From: Maniola hyperantus
Taxonomy: Eukaryota; Arthropoda; Insecta; Lepidoptera; Nymphalidae
Direction of reading: 5' to 3'
Length of the DNA: 64,000 nucleotides
Assembly (NCBI RefSeq): GCF_902806685.2
Contig: NC_048537.1
Coordinates: 9,322,720-9,386,719, forward strand
Below the pieces are notes generated by a model. The model ran no database searches and was not told the DNA's origin. It saw only the letters and a list, made by a program, of their open reading frames with translations. How positions within the stretch are numbered: position 1 is the stretch's first letter; each line of letters begins with the position of its first letter. Made by a program: the position numbers and the translations under genes. Shown here piece by piece: positions 34,966 to 46,644 of this stretch.

Positions 34966-36138
34966 TAGGCTACTTGACACTTTTTTTAAGTAGGTCTTAA
35001 ATGGTTAATGTGGCTAATTCCTTTGTACACAATCTCTAAACTAAACTAAAATATCACGTCTAAATCTATTGCTATCCCTTTCATAATGTTGCTTGCGGAA
35101 AAGGAAAGCACTAGATTTAGACCTGTTAATTTAGTTTAGTTTAGAGATTGTGTACTAGAGAATCGGCCCCATTATTTGTCCTATTAGATCAAAAAAATTA
35201 ACACTATATTTTTTTGCGCCCTAAAAACCGTAAAACTTTAATTTAAAAATATTTTTTCTTAGACAGGTGAAAACACTGTCGGCCATGTTTGGCCGATAGA
35301 TTATCTGTGCTCTGACGTCATGCATTTGTAAACAACAGCATAACCTCCCAAAGTTTAATAAACATTACTTCTATACTAGTTTACATGAAAAATATAGTAA
35401 TTATCGTTATTGTATCATCCGAGAATGTAAAAACGCATCGATAAAGACCACAGGAAAGTTGTGGATTAGAGTGCCCAGTGAAATAAATATACGTAACACG
35501 CGAAGACTTGCTTAAAGGGATCCTATATGACTAACGACTGCAACCCAAATTTATTTTGCAAAGATCACTTTGTTGTAAGTCTTACTTAATAACATATTCA
35601 ATTTATAAAGAGAAAACGATAATTTTTACGTTTACTATGAGTTTTTAGAAATATATAAAAACTAGCTTATGCTCGTGACTTCGCCCGCGTGGACTTCATA
35701 AATTTCAAACCCCCATTTAACCCACTCAGGGGTGGAATTTCAAAAAATCCTTTCCTAGTGGATACCTTCTCTTTACCTACAAAGAACACACCCACCAAAT
35801 TTCATTTATCTAGGACCAGCTGGTTAGATGTTTAGGCTGTGCGTTGATATTTATAAGTTAGTCAGGACTTTAAATTTTATATATTATATGGATACTACGT
35901 TAGTCCCCGCGTGACATAGAGATGACATTTCTTTGTTTACATATTTAATGACGTCACATCATGGCTGACAGCGTTTTCTGCATTTCAAATAAAAATAAAA
36001 ACTGTATTTTTTAAAGTTGGATTTATATATCCATCCTGCGTTTTTAATAATTGTTATTGATATATTCGTTGTCTTAAGCAAATTCGTATAACAAATAATC
36101 ATTTATTGGACGAATTAGATATGAGTTCAAGTAGCCTA
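34966..36138 (+). mobile_element. P-element-like transposon remnant with THAP domain, copy 2
   Basis: Ends TAGGCTACTTGACAC and TTCAAGTAGCCTA. It aligns with copy 1 at 30256-31253 over its length. The THAP relic is better kept here: RYCIIRECKNASIKTTGKLW (35405 on), IRVPSEINIRNTRRLA, a stop, then NPNLFCKDHF near 35545-35570 and a GTAAGT donor-like site. A 160-bp fold-back MITE at 35010-35171 is absent from copy 1. Confidence 0.7.
35010..35171. mobile_element. Fold-back MITE inserted in P-like copy 2
   Basis: Arms hold ACACAATCTCTAAACTAAAC and its complement, with outer TGGCTAATTC / GAATCGGCCCC. The empty site is seen in copy 1 (GGTTAATATTTGTCC near 30292). Confidence 0.8.
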
Positions 36139-37302
36139 ATGCAGTGGCACAAAGTCCGGGTTATGCGCTTATATATGGCAATGCCCCGTAATGACCACAT
36201 GACAGCCTGCTGTGACCGCCCATATTATCTGTACTCACCAGGCCACAGCCGCTCACCCCCCCCAAATAAGTGGCTGTGTGGCTTATGCAAATTCACTGAC
36301 ATCTATTCAATCAACTGCTGATTGCTGAAAAATTCCCAAAATTCAACACCGTTTATCTCCCGGGTAAACATGGATTTAATTGAAACCCATCTAGAATAAT
36401 TATTATTGGTTTCGCTACGCTCTACTTGAAACCCAAGTCTTTTGTGAAGATCTCGATGAGACTTTGACCCTCAATTTGACGAGGGAAGAAGCAGATTTAA
36501 GGCTTTTGAGCCATTTCTTAACGTACTTTGCCTATTTCACAGCTCTAATCTAATAGCAAAAGATTGTTTACAATGTAATTGACAGTGACAAACCTAGTGT
36601 CAGCAGCGTATGCCATGTCAGCACTATTGGCGCATTTTAAACCGTACTGCACTTAGTACTGCATATTGCCTGTGATGCCTGTGATATTGCTTACAAAATA
36701 TACTAAATACTCTTTGCTACATACTCTATAACCTTTGGATGATTGCTCTATGGTTTGATTAGGGATGCACGTAAAGTACCTACCATTATTCGCTGTATAG
36801 GTAGGTACAAAAAAGTTCAGCCAAATCTCGCTTTATTATATAGTTAATAATTATGTCTCTTTCTTACTTATGAAAATATAGCTAAGGTAGAGCGTTTTCG
36901 AATCAACTATTTTATATAGGACATTAGGGCAACTCTCCTTTTACTCTATTTGCATTATATGTATACTACATGATACATCGCTGATCGGATCATAGACTTA
37001 AAATTTCTTTGGATCGGATACATCGGATCGTATCGGATACATTGTAATTTGTACATCCCTCAGACTATAATCTGAGGTACATCCCTATTCCCTATTTCCA
37101 TTTTCCAATGACAATGACAACCTGTGAGTGAACTGACGTTTCCTTTTGTGTTAAATCATAAGCATAGAGTAAAGTAATACACTGATCATAAGAATGTTCT
37201 CATAAAAAATTCGTGTGTTTAGATTTTAGAAAACAATTTCTTTCAATATATACCTATTTGTAAATGTGATAAATCATAGAACAATACTAAGAAACTAGTA
37301 AT
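36139..37302. other. Spacer upstream of SMNDC1
   Basis: No supported gene. The sequence is AT-rich with a stretch of GATCGGAT-type repeats at 36970-37040. The last few hundred bases should include the SMNDC1 promoter and leader; I see no clear core motif. Confidence 0.4.
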
Positions 37303-37344
37303 ATGGCTGATGATTTAAGAAATTATAATCTTCAATTACAGCAG
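37303..37344 (+). CDS. SMNDC1: SMNDC1 exon 1
   Basis: Fourteen codons, MADDLRNYNLQLQQ, then donor gttaga. Too short for an ORF scan but required by the family N-terminus and by phase 0. Confidence 0.9.
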
Positions 37345-39668
37345 GTTAGAATGTTATTCATAAATTTGCACCACAGCTGTATACAATGTTGTTTTCTAAA
37401 ATAAATTTTAATTTAAGGTGGAAGCAGCATTACTAACGGATCCGCAAAATGAAGAACTGTTAAAGCTAAAAACGGATTTAGAAGAAGTAATTGAGTTGAC
37501 ACGCGATCTTATAAAAACTCAGGAGGGTGAATCCAAAGTTCATAATATTCATAGTTCTAGTAATGATGATGATGTTGCAGCTTCCCTGTTGGCAGCGGAG
37601 GAAGGCGATGTCGGAGAGTCGGAGCCAAAGTGGAGGATTGGCGAGAAATGCTTGGCCAAGTGGAAGACAGATAACATGTAAGTAGTATGTTGAACTGCAT
37701 TGCTCTTGTAAAGTTGTATGTGCAGTTGTGCATCCATTAAGTAGAAATAATTTAGTAAAAAATTAATTTAATTTAATAATTTAATAGTGGTTAGGGTTAG
37801 GGCAGGTAAGGATTCGTGCACTTTTTACACTAAGTAATGTAAAAAGTAATAGATATTTCAAAATAATTTCAATGCTGCTGATTTACCTTTAGAAACCTTT
37901 TACCATAAAGAAATAACTATTTTACTTTAAAAAAGTACGTCAAATGATTATGATGTCACATTTATGTATTTCATACAAGCTCCCATACTGAGCGAGCATT
38001 TTGACATTAAATAAGTTGCTGATTTGACTAGTAAGCACCATCCATAGGTGTTGTATGTTATCAGTTGCTAGGACTGCTTTAGAATCGGAATGGTACACAC
38101 ACACATACTTAAATTAAGTTGTGGGGGTTCAGGAATGTTGATAGCGAGTTGATACTGTAGGTACTAAGGACCTCCCAACTCATCATTGAAACTCGTCCAT
38201 CTAGTCTCCATTTTCAAATTATTAAAGTATAATAGTAAAGTTTCTTTGACAATGCATTTAATATTTATCTCTAGTGCTGACGTCATTAAAATGGCGGCCA
38301 CGCGCATTAGCGGTACTATTACTATACTGAACTGTATGTCTTATTACAGGTTTTATGAGGCTACTATAGAAGATATAGGGGAAAGTAGTCTCAAAGTAAA
38401 ATTTGAAGGTTACACAACACTAGAAACTGTCTCTATTCTAGATGTTAAATCTTTGGGAACAGGCACAAAACGACCACTGACTGGTGATGAAAGCAAGTAA
38501 GTGAACAATTCTGTGAGAGTCATATTTATTTAATTATGCTTAATATTATGGTAAAAATATCTAAATATATGAAAGGAAAAGGTGACTGACTGACTGACTG
38601 ACTGATCCATCAACGCACAGCTCAAACTACTGGACGGATCGGGCTGAAATTCGGCATACAGATAGCTATTATGATGTAGGCATCCAATAAGAAAGGGTTT
38701 TTGAAAATTCAACTCCTAAGGGGGTGAAATAGAGATTTGAAATTTGTGTAGTCCACGCGGACGAAGTCGCGAGTACAAGCTAGTTTAATATAAACCTTGG
38801 GATTACACAAAGGTTTCGTCAGGAACTAATGATAGTAAATGGTATTGACTGCAATCAATATATCTATCTTTCTTCACTCTGGGCTGGTTTCCGCACTTAA
38901 ACGTTTCCATTATTGTGCATGCATTGCCCCTCCTCGCCGAAGTCTTCATTCCGATTCGAGCTCGCTCCAGAAGCCGAGTAAACCGCCCAGTTTGTTAAGG
39001 GCTCCATGAAGTGAGGTTGGGGAATTCAAATGGCACTCGCATTGTTCTGCCATGCCTGTGCACTCTAGAAACACGTGCGTCGGTGCTTCATCGACCTTCA
39101 TGCAGGCCCTGCACATAGAACTGTCGGGAGTCCCACCACTTTCCTAAGTTTACCTCTGTATATGCCGAGTAGTTTGTTAGTTTGTTATTTGTCTATGTTA
39201 GGGAAAGCCATGTATTTAAAATTCTCCAGAATTCTAAAATTATTTAGAAATCTCCTTGGGAGTGTAGGTAAAAAATTCTCATAAAAATTATAAATCAAGC
39301 AGTTTATTGATGCCACATTGATGCTAATGTATTTAATGTTAATTAAAGTAAATATAATATTTATTTATTAGGATTTTTACTAAGATTTCTTTTGCAGGCA
39401 TGGCAAAGGTTACAATCGAGAGTATTTAAAAAAGAAAAAGCAAAAAAAACAACAAAGGTTTAAACAAATCGAAGAAGAAAGAGAAAGTGAAAAAAATAAA
39501 TGGCTCTCATTTCATACCAAAGCTTCGAAGAAACCTGGAGTACGAACGAAAAGTATATTTGCATCGCCTGACAATTTGACTGGCCGAGTGGGAATTGGAA
39601 CTTGTGGTATATCAGGAAAACCAATGACTGAGTATACACCAGGAGAAAAGTGGAAGAAGGGTGGATAA
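37303..39668 (+). CDS. SMNDC1: SMNDC1 / SPF30 Tudor-domain splicing factor
   Basis: Nuclear spliceosome-assembly factor (survival motor neuron domain-containing 1) that helps bring the U4/U6.U5 tri-snRNP to the prespliceosome; its Tudor domain binds dimethyl-arginine on Sm proteins. Exons are 37303-37344, 37418-37677, 38350-38496 and 39398-39668, totalling 720 bases, or 239 residues plus TAA; the human protein has 238. N-terminus MADDLRNYNLQLQQVEAALL and DLEEVIELTRDLI match the family helices. The Tudor domain spans about residues 75-125 (WRIGEKCLAKW to the end of exon 3). The basic helix KKKKQKKQQRFKQIEEERE and the signature KSIFASP...GRVGIGTCGISGKP with MTEYTPGEKW complete the match. The complete gene is compact and intact. 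Confidence 0.96.
37418..37677 (+). CDS. SMNDC1: SMNDC1 exon 2 (helices and start of Tudor domain)
   Basis: Starts VEAALLTDPQNEELLKLK after an unusual AAG acceptor (atttaag) and ends in phase 2 before gtaagt. It encodes the acidic Ser-rich linker and WRIGEKCLAKWKTDN of the Tudor domain. Confidence 0.95.
38350..38496 (+). CDS. SMNDC1: SMNDC1 exon 3 (rest of Tudor domain)
   Basis: Acceptor ttattacag, donor gtaagt, phase 2 to 2. Encodes FYEATIEDIGESSLKVKFEG and YTTLETVSILDVKSLG, the aromatic-cage part of the Tudor fold. Confidence 0.95.
38570..38786 (+). mobile_element. Helitron-like element in SMNDC1 intron 3
   Basis: Begins AGGAAAAGGTGACTGACTGA with a (GACT)n run and ends GTCCACGCGGACGAAGTCGC followed by CTAG and T. 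A near-identical copy is at 53000-53216 and a reverse one at 57183-57400. Confidence 0.7.
39398..39668 (+). CDS. SMNDC1: SMNDC1 exon 4 with stop
   Basis: Acceptor ttttgcag. Encodes the Lys-rich helix, then TKSIFASPDNLTGRVGIGTC, ending KWKKGG and TAA. Confidence 0.96.
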
Positions 39669-39736
39669 TTTGCAACAGTTCTAGTATAATTTTAGGTTAA
39701 CTTAGTTTAATGAACTATTACTGAACGTAATGACTT

Positions 39737-39742
39737 AATAAA
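39737..39742 (+). promoter_or_regulatory. SMNDC1: Polyadenylation signal of SMNDC1
   Basis: AATAAA 69 bp after the stop, followed by a T-rich stretch. The position suits a short 3' UTR. Confidence 0.65.
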
Positions 39743-40139
39743 TTTTTTATTAAATATATCCTTTTTTTGCTTGAAGTGTACTCGCTACTTACTCAGATGA
39801 TTTGAAAAAATACAACTTATTTTATTAGCAGACCTCATGAGTAGGTATGTAATATATCAGCCTTCTATAGGTATCAGTGTCTGAAAGCAGGAATGCCCAA
39901 AAGTAGTAAAAGTTGTTTGTGCTTTGAACCTGCTGGTTGATCCCGGAAAACTTGCATCAATCATTATAATAATCGTAATTTTATTGTGATTGTGTGTGAT
40001 TGGCTGAATTTAATGTATACCGACGATTGTTTTCACAGTAGGTACTGTAAAAAGCCAAACATGTACATAATGACGTCTGGCAAGGGTAGATATTCTATGT
40101 TCTGTGTACGGAGAGCGATGAGTGAGGCGTAGCGTACTA

Positions 40140-40350
40140 TATAGAAATATAGGTCGCGACCCGCCCCGGCTTCGCACGGGCAGTTTATTACAATTTTGGT
40201 AGGGATTTCTATTTTTTTGAAAATAAAATATAGCCTATGTCACTCAGGAATAATGCAGCTTTGCAAAATCGGTTCTGTAGTTCCAGAGATTACTTCCTAC
40301 AAACAAACTTACAAACTTTACCTCTGTAATATTAGTATAGAAGTATATAG
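40140..40350 (-). mobile_element. Helitron-like element, reverse-oriented (CGGGGCGGGTCGC family)
   Basis: The minus strand reads TATACTAATATTACAGAGG near one end and GTGCGAAGCCGGGGCGGGTC at the other. The same 3' motif appears at 59140-59160 and in part at 40775. Confidence 0.6.
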
Positions 40351-41013
40351 ATAAGTATGGTAAAACGAACCATGGTGTCCGTTTTAGAGAAGAAAAAGCC
40401 AAATTCAAAAGAAAAACTATTAATTCAATTATTGTAATAATAATGATAACAATCGGAGTAGGTACCTGAGTACCTAAATAAAAATTTCTAGAGTGAAGTA
40501 AAATAATGACTACCTCCAAGGGCGACGAGTGGACTCGAGGCGCGGCGAGCAGGGCGTAACGCGGCGAATGGCGGCGAGTAGGTGTGCACTTGCACTCGCT
40601 GCACAGTGTGCAGCGAGTGCAGCGATGCTCGGGTAGTCGCGAGAATCTGCTAGATGAATGATTAAACAGAGGTGGTGTACCAATGGTTTTCTAACAACTT
40701 TTAAAACTGTGTAAGATTAATTTCAAATTTCAATTGTAGGTATATCTAAGTATTTCACATATTATATAAACACTAGCGATTCGCCCCGGCTTCGCTCGCT
40801 ATTCACAGATTTTTGGTTGCATTGTTAAAAAGTAGTTTTTGTTAATATTTTACTAAACTTAACTAAACACTGCTACATACTTACGTAAACTTTTTAGGTC
40901 ATCTACCAACGCTACATGTATAGTCACCTAAGCGCGTGGCTGCGCCCCAGGCGCCGCGAGCATCATCGCTACTACGTTCGCCTTTTTTCATTTACTTCAA
41001 CCGTATCTTAAAG

Positions 41014-41090
41014 TGAAATTTTCACTTTAGTGAAATTTTCACTTTAGTGAAATTTTCACTTTAGTGAAATTTTCACTTTAGTGAAAAAGC
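41014..41090. repeat. Tandem array of a 17-bp palindromic unit
   Basis: Four exact copies of TGAAATTTTCACTTTAG and a partial fifth. Each forms AAAGTGAAA-T-TTTCACTTT, so the array is made of perfect 9-bp inverted repeats. Confidence 0.92.
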
Positions 41091-41136
41091 TATCGGCTAT
41101 AAGCGGTAAGATAAACTTGGAACGTAAAACATTACG

Positions 41137-41315
41137 TATAGTAGGTAGGTACGCGAAAGGTCCAGATGGCAATCGGGGAGGGAACGCCCCTACACCCGCA
41201 CAGCCCCCGCGCTGTAGTTATAACCAGGTGCGGCATAGCGCGGGTGACGTGCGGGTGTACGGTGCGTCCCCCCTCCTCACACCCCGATTGCTATCTCGAC
41301 CTATAGCGTATCTAA
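41137..41315. mobile_element. GC-rich MITE family, copy c
   Basis: TATAGTAGGTAGGTACGCGA...ATGGCAATCGGGGAGGGAAC on the left and CCCCGATTGCTATCTCGACC on the right. Core rich in CCCGC. The open frame across it is fortuitous. Confidence 0.75.
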
Positions 41316-41824
41316 TACGATACGAAAGGTAAAACTTTATCAAACAACTTTATTCAAATCGTTAGAACCGTTTTCGAACTCAGGAGTCAGCTCGTTTAGC
41401 GGGTTGGCTCTGAGTGATTATCACAACTAGGTATCTATTTAGATAAACTTGGAAAGTGAAACATTAGATAGCTAGATACCTATCTAAATACACACCCAAA
41501 TCGTTAGATAACCTTCACAATACATTTACAATAACATACAACAACTTGTTGAACATTAATTTTTATAAGCAAACTAACTGTACCCGGTAGGTACCTGTAA
41601 AAAGACCTGCCAAATGCGACTCCGACTCGCGCAGCGAGGGTTCCGTAATAGGTACAGACGAATTAAAACAGTAAGATTTAACATGGCCGTAGCCAGGTTT
41701 GGGATTCTAAATCCCCAAATCTGTGGCAAAGAGACATTGTTTTGCATAGTTCTTACCAATTCACCAATTTTTTTGTGAATAGGTATCATATCAAAAATTT
41801 CACTTTTTGTTTTATATTAAGTAA

Positions 41825-42993
41825 CTAGCTAATGCCCAGAGCTTCGTCCGCGTGGACTTAGATTCTAAAAATCCCGTGGGAACTTGCATTTCCAGGATAA
41901 TAAGTAGCCTATCCGTATAGCCCGTCCCCGAGATGCAAAATATAAACCAAACCACTAAGTACCAAATTTCATAAAAACATTTAAACAAAATCCTGTGGTA
42001 TCACCACGGTATAAGAATGCAATTCCTTACAGCATTAGGGCTGAGAAGTTGGGTCTTCGAGTTCAAAAAGTCTTTACTTGGTAGGTACCTCCAATATAAA
42101 TTTATAACCCAGAGTGTCTATATGGCATCAATTTTTGTGGTCAAGTCCTGTACAGCATCAGAATTGAGGAGTTGGGATCCAAATTTTTTATAGGACAATG
42201 TCGCAAAGTTTCTCTATCGATTAGAAAGAAACTCAAATCGGTTCAGAAATCTCGGAGATTTCGGTGTATATAGGTAGAAAACAAAACTCCTCCTTTTTTG
42301 AAAGTCAGTTAAAGTCCCGTCAAAATATGTTCTGCCGTTCCGAAGATTAGCTCGTTAAAACAGACAGAAAGACGGACAAATTTTTTAAAATCGTGTGATT
42401 CAGTTATGGTACAGTTCAAATAACCATAATATGAGCTTAATTTGAGTATTACATAAATTATTATTGAGTTTGACATAAATTATTATTACTTTGAATTATG
42501 ACGTTTTGATAATGTAACTATAAGTTTTTAAAGTTTTTCTGTCGTGGTCATTTCTATTTGTTCTTTTCTTAAATTTATTTTTATTGTAAGTACCACATAT
42601 TTTGCACGCCATACATAAATGGCAAAATGTGAAAGGACCATCTATATATGTACGATCATTTACTACTCACATGTAGCAAAAATTAAATGATTTCATTTCA
42701 TTTCATTTCATTTCATTAGTAGAGTAGATAGACGCTTCGTGCGGCTAATTGGCATTGGCTCCAAAAAATATTATAATAGAACTATATTAGCTCTTGTTTA
42801 CATAATATACTCGGTAATACTTAAATTAAATAATTTTTTACTTTTTAGTGTTTGTGGTTATTGTAGTCGGTTTTTTTTGAATTTTTTTTTAGCTTATGTT
42901 TTCCCCGGAATGCAAGCTATATCTGTACCAAATTATGTAAAGCTAGCAGCCAGACAGACAGACACACTTTCCCATTTATAATATTAGTATGGA
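41825..42993 (-). mobile_element. Possible reverse-oriented Helitron-like element
   Basis: On the minus strand the 3' end is at 41825 (CTAG with A on the + strand before it, next to TTCGTCCGCGTGGACTTAG) and a 5' end TCCATACTAATATTATAAAT starts at 42993. They may be one 1.2-kb element or two fragments. A (TTTCA)n run is at 42691-42717. Confidence 0.45.
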
Positions 42994-43032
42994 AGTATGG
43001 ATGTGGAAATGGATTTTTTAGTACAAAATTAG

Positions 43033-43497
43033 TAGTAGTCGTTACGGATTCGTAGCTGAAATGTAGGGAGATCTACGAGAACTCCTACCAAGCTATTTTG
43101 TTTTAGTAGAAGTTGCCTCTACGGATTCGTAGCTTTTACGTAGAGAGAGATCTACGACAACTTCTACCATCCTGTACCCGTAGTACAAGATTTTACGTCT
43201 CACCAAACCAAACCAAATTCGAGTCGAAATACTTCCGCGTTACAGTAAACTGGATCTTAAACGCCTTGTTTTAAAGCTCAAGTTTGTCTACACTTCTACA
43301 GCCAGCGCTCCAAGCAGAAACATTGCGAAATTAAAATCAGTGGCATTGAATATTTGACTTCAATTCAAGGCTCTCGAATTTGGTTTGGTTTGGTGAGACG
43401 TAAAATCTTGTACTACGGGTGTCGGGTACAGTAGTCCTCTACAGATCCGTAGATTTTACGTAGATAGACAATCTGCGACAACTCCTACGCATCCGGA
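43033..43497. repeat. ACGTAG-type repeat units around a MITE
   Basis: Units of about 55 bp (TACGGATTCGTAGCTTTTACG then ATCTACGACAACTTCTACC) occur at about 43033, 43117 and 43437. The third is separated from the others by the MITE at 43176-43420. Confidence 0.65.
43176..43420. mobile_element. MITE with long inverted ends (CCAAACCAAACCAAATTCGAG)
   Basis: Left CGTAGTACAAGATTTTACGT and right ACGTAAAATCTTGTACTACG pair for about 46 bases, continuing through GTCTCACCAAACCAAACC. Confidence 0.85.
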
Positions 43498-43514
43498 TTT
43501 AAATTAATTTATTT

Positions 43515-43722
43515 CTTCATCATCATCATGATCAACCCATCACCGGCTGACTACAGAGCACGGGTCTCCTCTCAGCGTGAGAAGGGTTTTGGCCATAGTC
43601 TACCACGCTGGCCATGTGCGGAATGGTAGGCTTCACACACCTTTGAGAACATTATGGAGAACTCTCAGGCATGCAGGTTTCCTCACGATGTTTTCCTTCA
43701 CCGTTAAAGCAAGTGATTTTTA
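43515..43722 (-). mobile_element. tRNA-derived SINE, 5' truncated
   Basis: Reverse copy: CATCATGATCAACCCATCAC at one end and GCAGGTTTCCTCACGATGTT at the other. The box A/B part is missing. Confidence 0.75.
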
Positions 43723-44454
43723 ATTAATTTATTTCTTTATGTAAAAATATTATATATTTATTATTTTGTTAATAAGTAAGTATTTTTTATTTGTATGATT
43801 TTGCTGTTTCGCGTGACAATATTTAAAAAAAAACATTAATTCTAAGTTCAAATTTTTTAAGCGAAGTTTCTTATCGGACGTCCTCGAATTCCGGGGAGTT
43901 AAAATGGGGGAAATTTGTCACAGCCACCGACACCGTCGTCGCCGGGGAGGGAACTATTACCTCACTCTCGTAGCAATCTGCTTTCTGCTGGCCATTGCGT
44001 AAGCTCTGGCCAGCATTGTTGACATAGACTTCGAGACGCAAACATTGGATGAGCACTCTCTAGTCCCGCAATCTCATAGTTTTTATTTATTTATTTATTC
44101 AGACACAACCATAATCAAGGGCTAACCCCTTGATTGCAATCTCACCTGGTGCTCAATAGTGTTGTCTTCCCCTCTGCTGTTCGTTGCGTATGCTGTAGCC
44201 GGCATTGTTGACGTAATAACTGATCGAGCACTCTCCATTCTTTCACTCTGATAGTTCTTTGTTATTTTGCCTTGCTCGTTTATTGTAATTGTTTGATTAC
44301 CTTGTTAAATATTTTAAAATTACGCTATTACGAACCCTAAGTGTTTTGAGGTCGGTTTTACTCTCACAGGAGGCGGGGCCCGTCTTCAAATTAAATAACA
44401 AGTAATAATAACGAATAAGGTAACGTTAAAAACCTATTACACAACTTTAACGTT

Positions 44455-44622
44455 TTTCATGGTGCCCCAAAATCGTGAGAATGTCTTCATAATGTCCTCA
44501 AAATGTGTGAAGTCTGTCAATCTGCAGTTGGCCTACATGGTGGACTATGGTCTGAGCCCTTTTCATTCTGAGAGGAGACCCGTGCTCAGTAGCGGGCTGG
44601 CACTGGGTTGATGATGATAAAA
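44455..44622 (+). mobile_element. tRNA-derived SINE fragment
   Basis: GTGTGAAGTCTGTCAATCTG, then GAGAGGAGACCCGTGCTCAG and GGGTTGATGATGAT at the 3' end. Confidence 0.7.
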
Positions 44623-45169
44623 TTTAAATCAGTTATTTATTTATTTAAATTACCTAACGTCAAAAAATTTGAGTTTGCAGGTAGATAAACTGTAATAATA
44701 TGTATATTCTAAAAATAAAAAATAACGTTTGTGTGTCTATCCGTTCATTAAAAATACGTTAGCGCATTATTCATCCGATAGGTTTGAAACATTGTACCTA
44801 CAGTAGTCGTTGGCACTTGCGTGAAGGTTTCTTGCATAAAACCATCGACGTACAAAGTACAACATGGGGCATAAGTCGCATTGCAAGTTGCAACGCCTGT
44901 CGGGCATAATCTAGTATAAAAATAATTATATTGATGTTATATTACTTATACGGATCAAGTTTCTGAAACGCCCTTAATATTTAAATTGAGATTCAAAAAG
45001 TTTACGCGAAGTTTGAATAGGACGAGCTCGGTAAGAGTTTTCCAAATTAGTGCGAAGAGACGTAAAGAAGAACGCAGAAAAGGTTTTAAGCGTTATCTTA
45101 ATCGTTAAGCTTTTAAAACATATTTATCTAGCTAGCAATAACTTATCAGACGCCTAATTACAGCCGCGA

Positions 45170-45614
45170 AACCACCTGTCCGCTATCATCAGTGTACATA
45201 GGCCTTCGCATATACTTCGGTGCGTCTTACGCGCGGGCCCTCCCCCGCGGCGCCATTGGCCACAGAGGTCGCTGCGCGCGCAGTGGCCCTCCTCACGGTC
45301 GGGTGTGAGACGATGGGACTCCGCAGGAGCCGGTCGTGGCCGCAATGTGGATCCGCGGACAGTGCTGTCGCGACTACGCTGCCACATCGTCGTCACTCAG
45401 TGCACATCAACACGTTCGACGCGCTCGAACTATAAAACTGCGAACTTAAACTGATAACCCTAAACTTTTTTAAGTTATAGCGATAGTTTAAAATTAGTAT
45501 AGTTTACGTTTTTTTAACGTTCCGGATATTAATCAGAATTAAATATAAAATATTAATAAATAAACTAGTGTTTTATTTTGAAAGTTTGACTGGAGTTAGA
45601 TTTGGTGATGTGCG
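45170..45614 (+). promoter_or_regulatory. GC-rich leader / promoter region of the gene starting at 45615
   Basis: About 270 bp (45170-45440) is rich in CpG against AT-rich flanks, with two TCAGTG initiator-like words near 45189 and 45396. An AT-rich stretch then leads to the ATG. This looks like a 5' UTR or core promoter. Open frames on both strands here are short and unlike known proteins. Confidence 0.45.
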
Positions 45615-45777
45615 ATGGCTAAGCGTCAGGCGTTAAAGGGCTGGGGAGTTAAGCACTGCGCGCGTCTGGTGCTGCCGCTGTGCGCATGCGCGTGCGCACT
45701 GGTGGCCGTTGCCGCGGACGCGCACACCGACGTTGACACCTCTACTGGCAACGGAGACAATACACTTACTAATTCAG
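45615..45777 (+). CDS. First coding exon of an unidentified secreted or membrane protein
   Basis: 54 codons from ATG to a GTAGGT donor, phase 1 out. The protein starts MAKRQALKGWGVKHCARLVL and continues with PLCACACALVAVAADAHTD: a basic N-region, a hydrophobic core of about 18 residues and an AVAADA cleavage-like site, so a signal peptide. The following DVDTSTGNGDNTLTNSG is polar. The exon is GC-rich with many CpG. No further exon is seen up to 64000, so intron 1 seems to exceed 18 kb, as is common in insect cell-surface and neural adhesion genes. I do not recognise the gene. Confidence 0.65.
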
Positions 45778-46084
45778 GTAGGTTATATTCAATAATTTTT
45801 TTGATTGATCTCAGTAGAATCTGCTTTCCTAAATGGTGGTAGAGTCTAAAAATATAATATTGAGTGGCACAGGCTGTCCTGCATGAAACAAATAAATTCA
45901 TTTCATTTGATTACCTACTTAACAGAACTAGAAGGATTTTAATACAAGTAACGCACTTTTCGGAGTTAGGTATATGCGTTTTAAGATTTTATTTATTTAT
46001 TTATTTATTATCAAATCAAAATACATACAAATAAAAGCTTAAACTAAAAACACCGAAAAAACCACAGAGGAAGAACCACCAAAT

Positions 46085-46345
46085 ATCACTTGCTTTAACG
46101 GCGAAGGAAAACATCGTGAGGAAACCCGTATGCCTGAGAGTTCTACATAATATTCTCAAAGGTGTGTGAAGTCTGCCGATCCGCACTTGGCCAGCGTGGT
46201 GGACTATGACCAAACCCATCGCTTCTCATACTGAGAGGAGACCCATTCTCTGTAATGAGCCGGCTATGGGTTGATCATGATTCAAAACGCACATAACTCT
46301 GAGGTGTTGTAAAAGTTAGAGGTGCGTGCCCGGGATCGAACCCCG
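46085..46345. mobile_element. Two SINE pieces, head-to-tail inverted
   Basis: 46085-46280 is forward (GAAAACATCGTGAGGAAACC to GGGTTGATCATGA). 46283-46345 is the reverse of a SINE 5' part, with box B complement GGGATCGAACCCC near 46332. Confidence 0.65.
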
Positions 46346-46644
46346 AACTTCGATTAAGATGCGTATTAGGAGGGCGAGTAATATAATATATGATTTTATT
46401 ATTTTAAAACAATTATATTTTAATATTTGTTTAAATTTGCGAATTTAATTTATATACGCGTTTCGGATTGTCTATTTTTGCCTGCGAAGGCCTCCTCTAC
46501 CTCCTGCCACTGTCGTGCGCTAACTACTTACATCAGTTTGGTCTCGCGGTCTTCCCATCTGCTGCTATTCCTTTTTCCATCAATTTCCATCTCGTCGATA
46601 CCAGTTCTTAACAATTTTGTCCCACTTGTCTTGTTGACCTGCTA

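Noticed and set aside
38186..38500. 104-codon frame starting at 38186
   Set aside because: Only the part from 38350 is an exon (Tudor domain); the upstream part is intron read through.
39928..39960. CCTGCTGGTTGATCC resembles the 5' end of 18S rRNA
   Set aside because: The similarity covers about 15 bases and the following sequence does not continue as 18S.
41014..41090. CRISPR-like array
   Set aside because: Units are directly abutting without spacers, in a eukaryotic genome.
45154..45435. Open frames on both strands in the GC-rich leader
   Set aside because: High GC lowers stop frequency; the peptides are Arg/Pro-rich and unlike known proteins.
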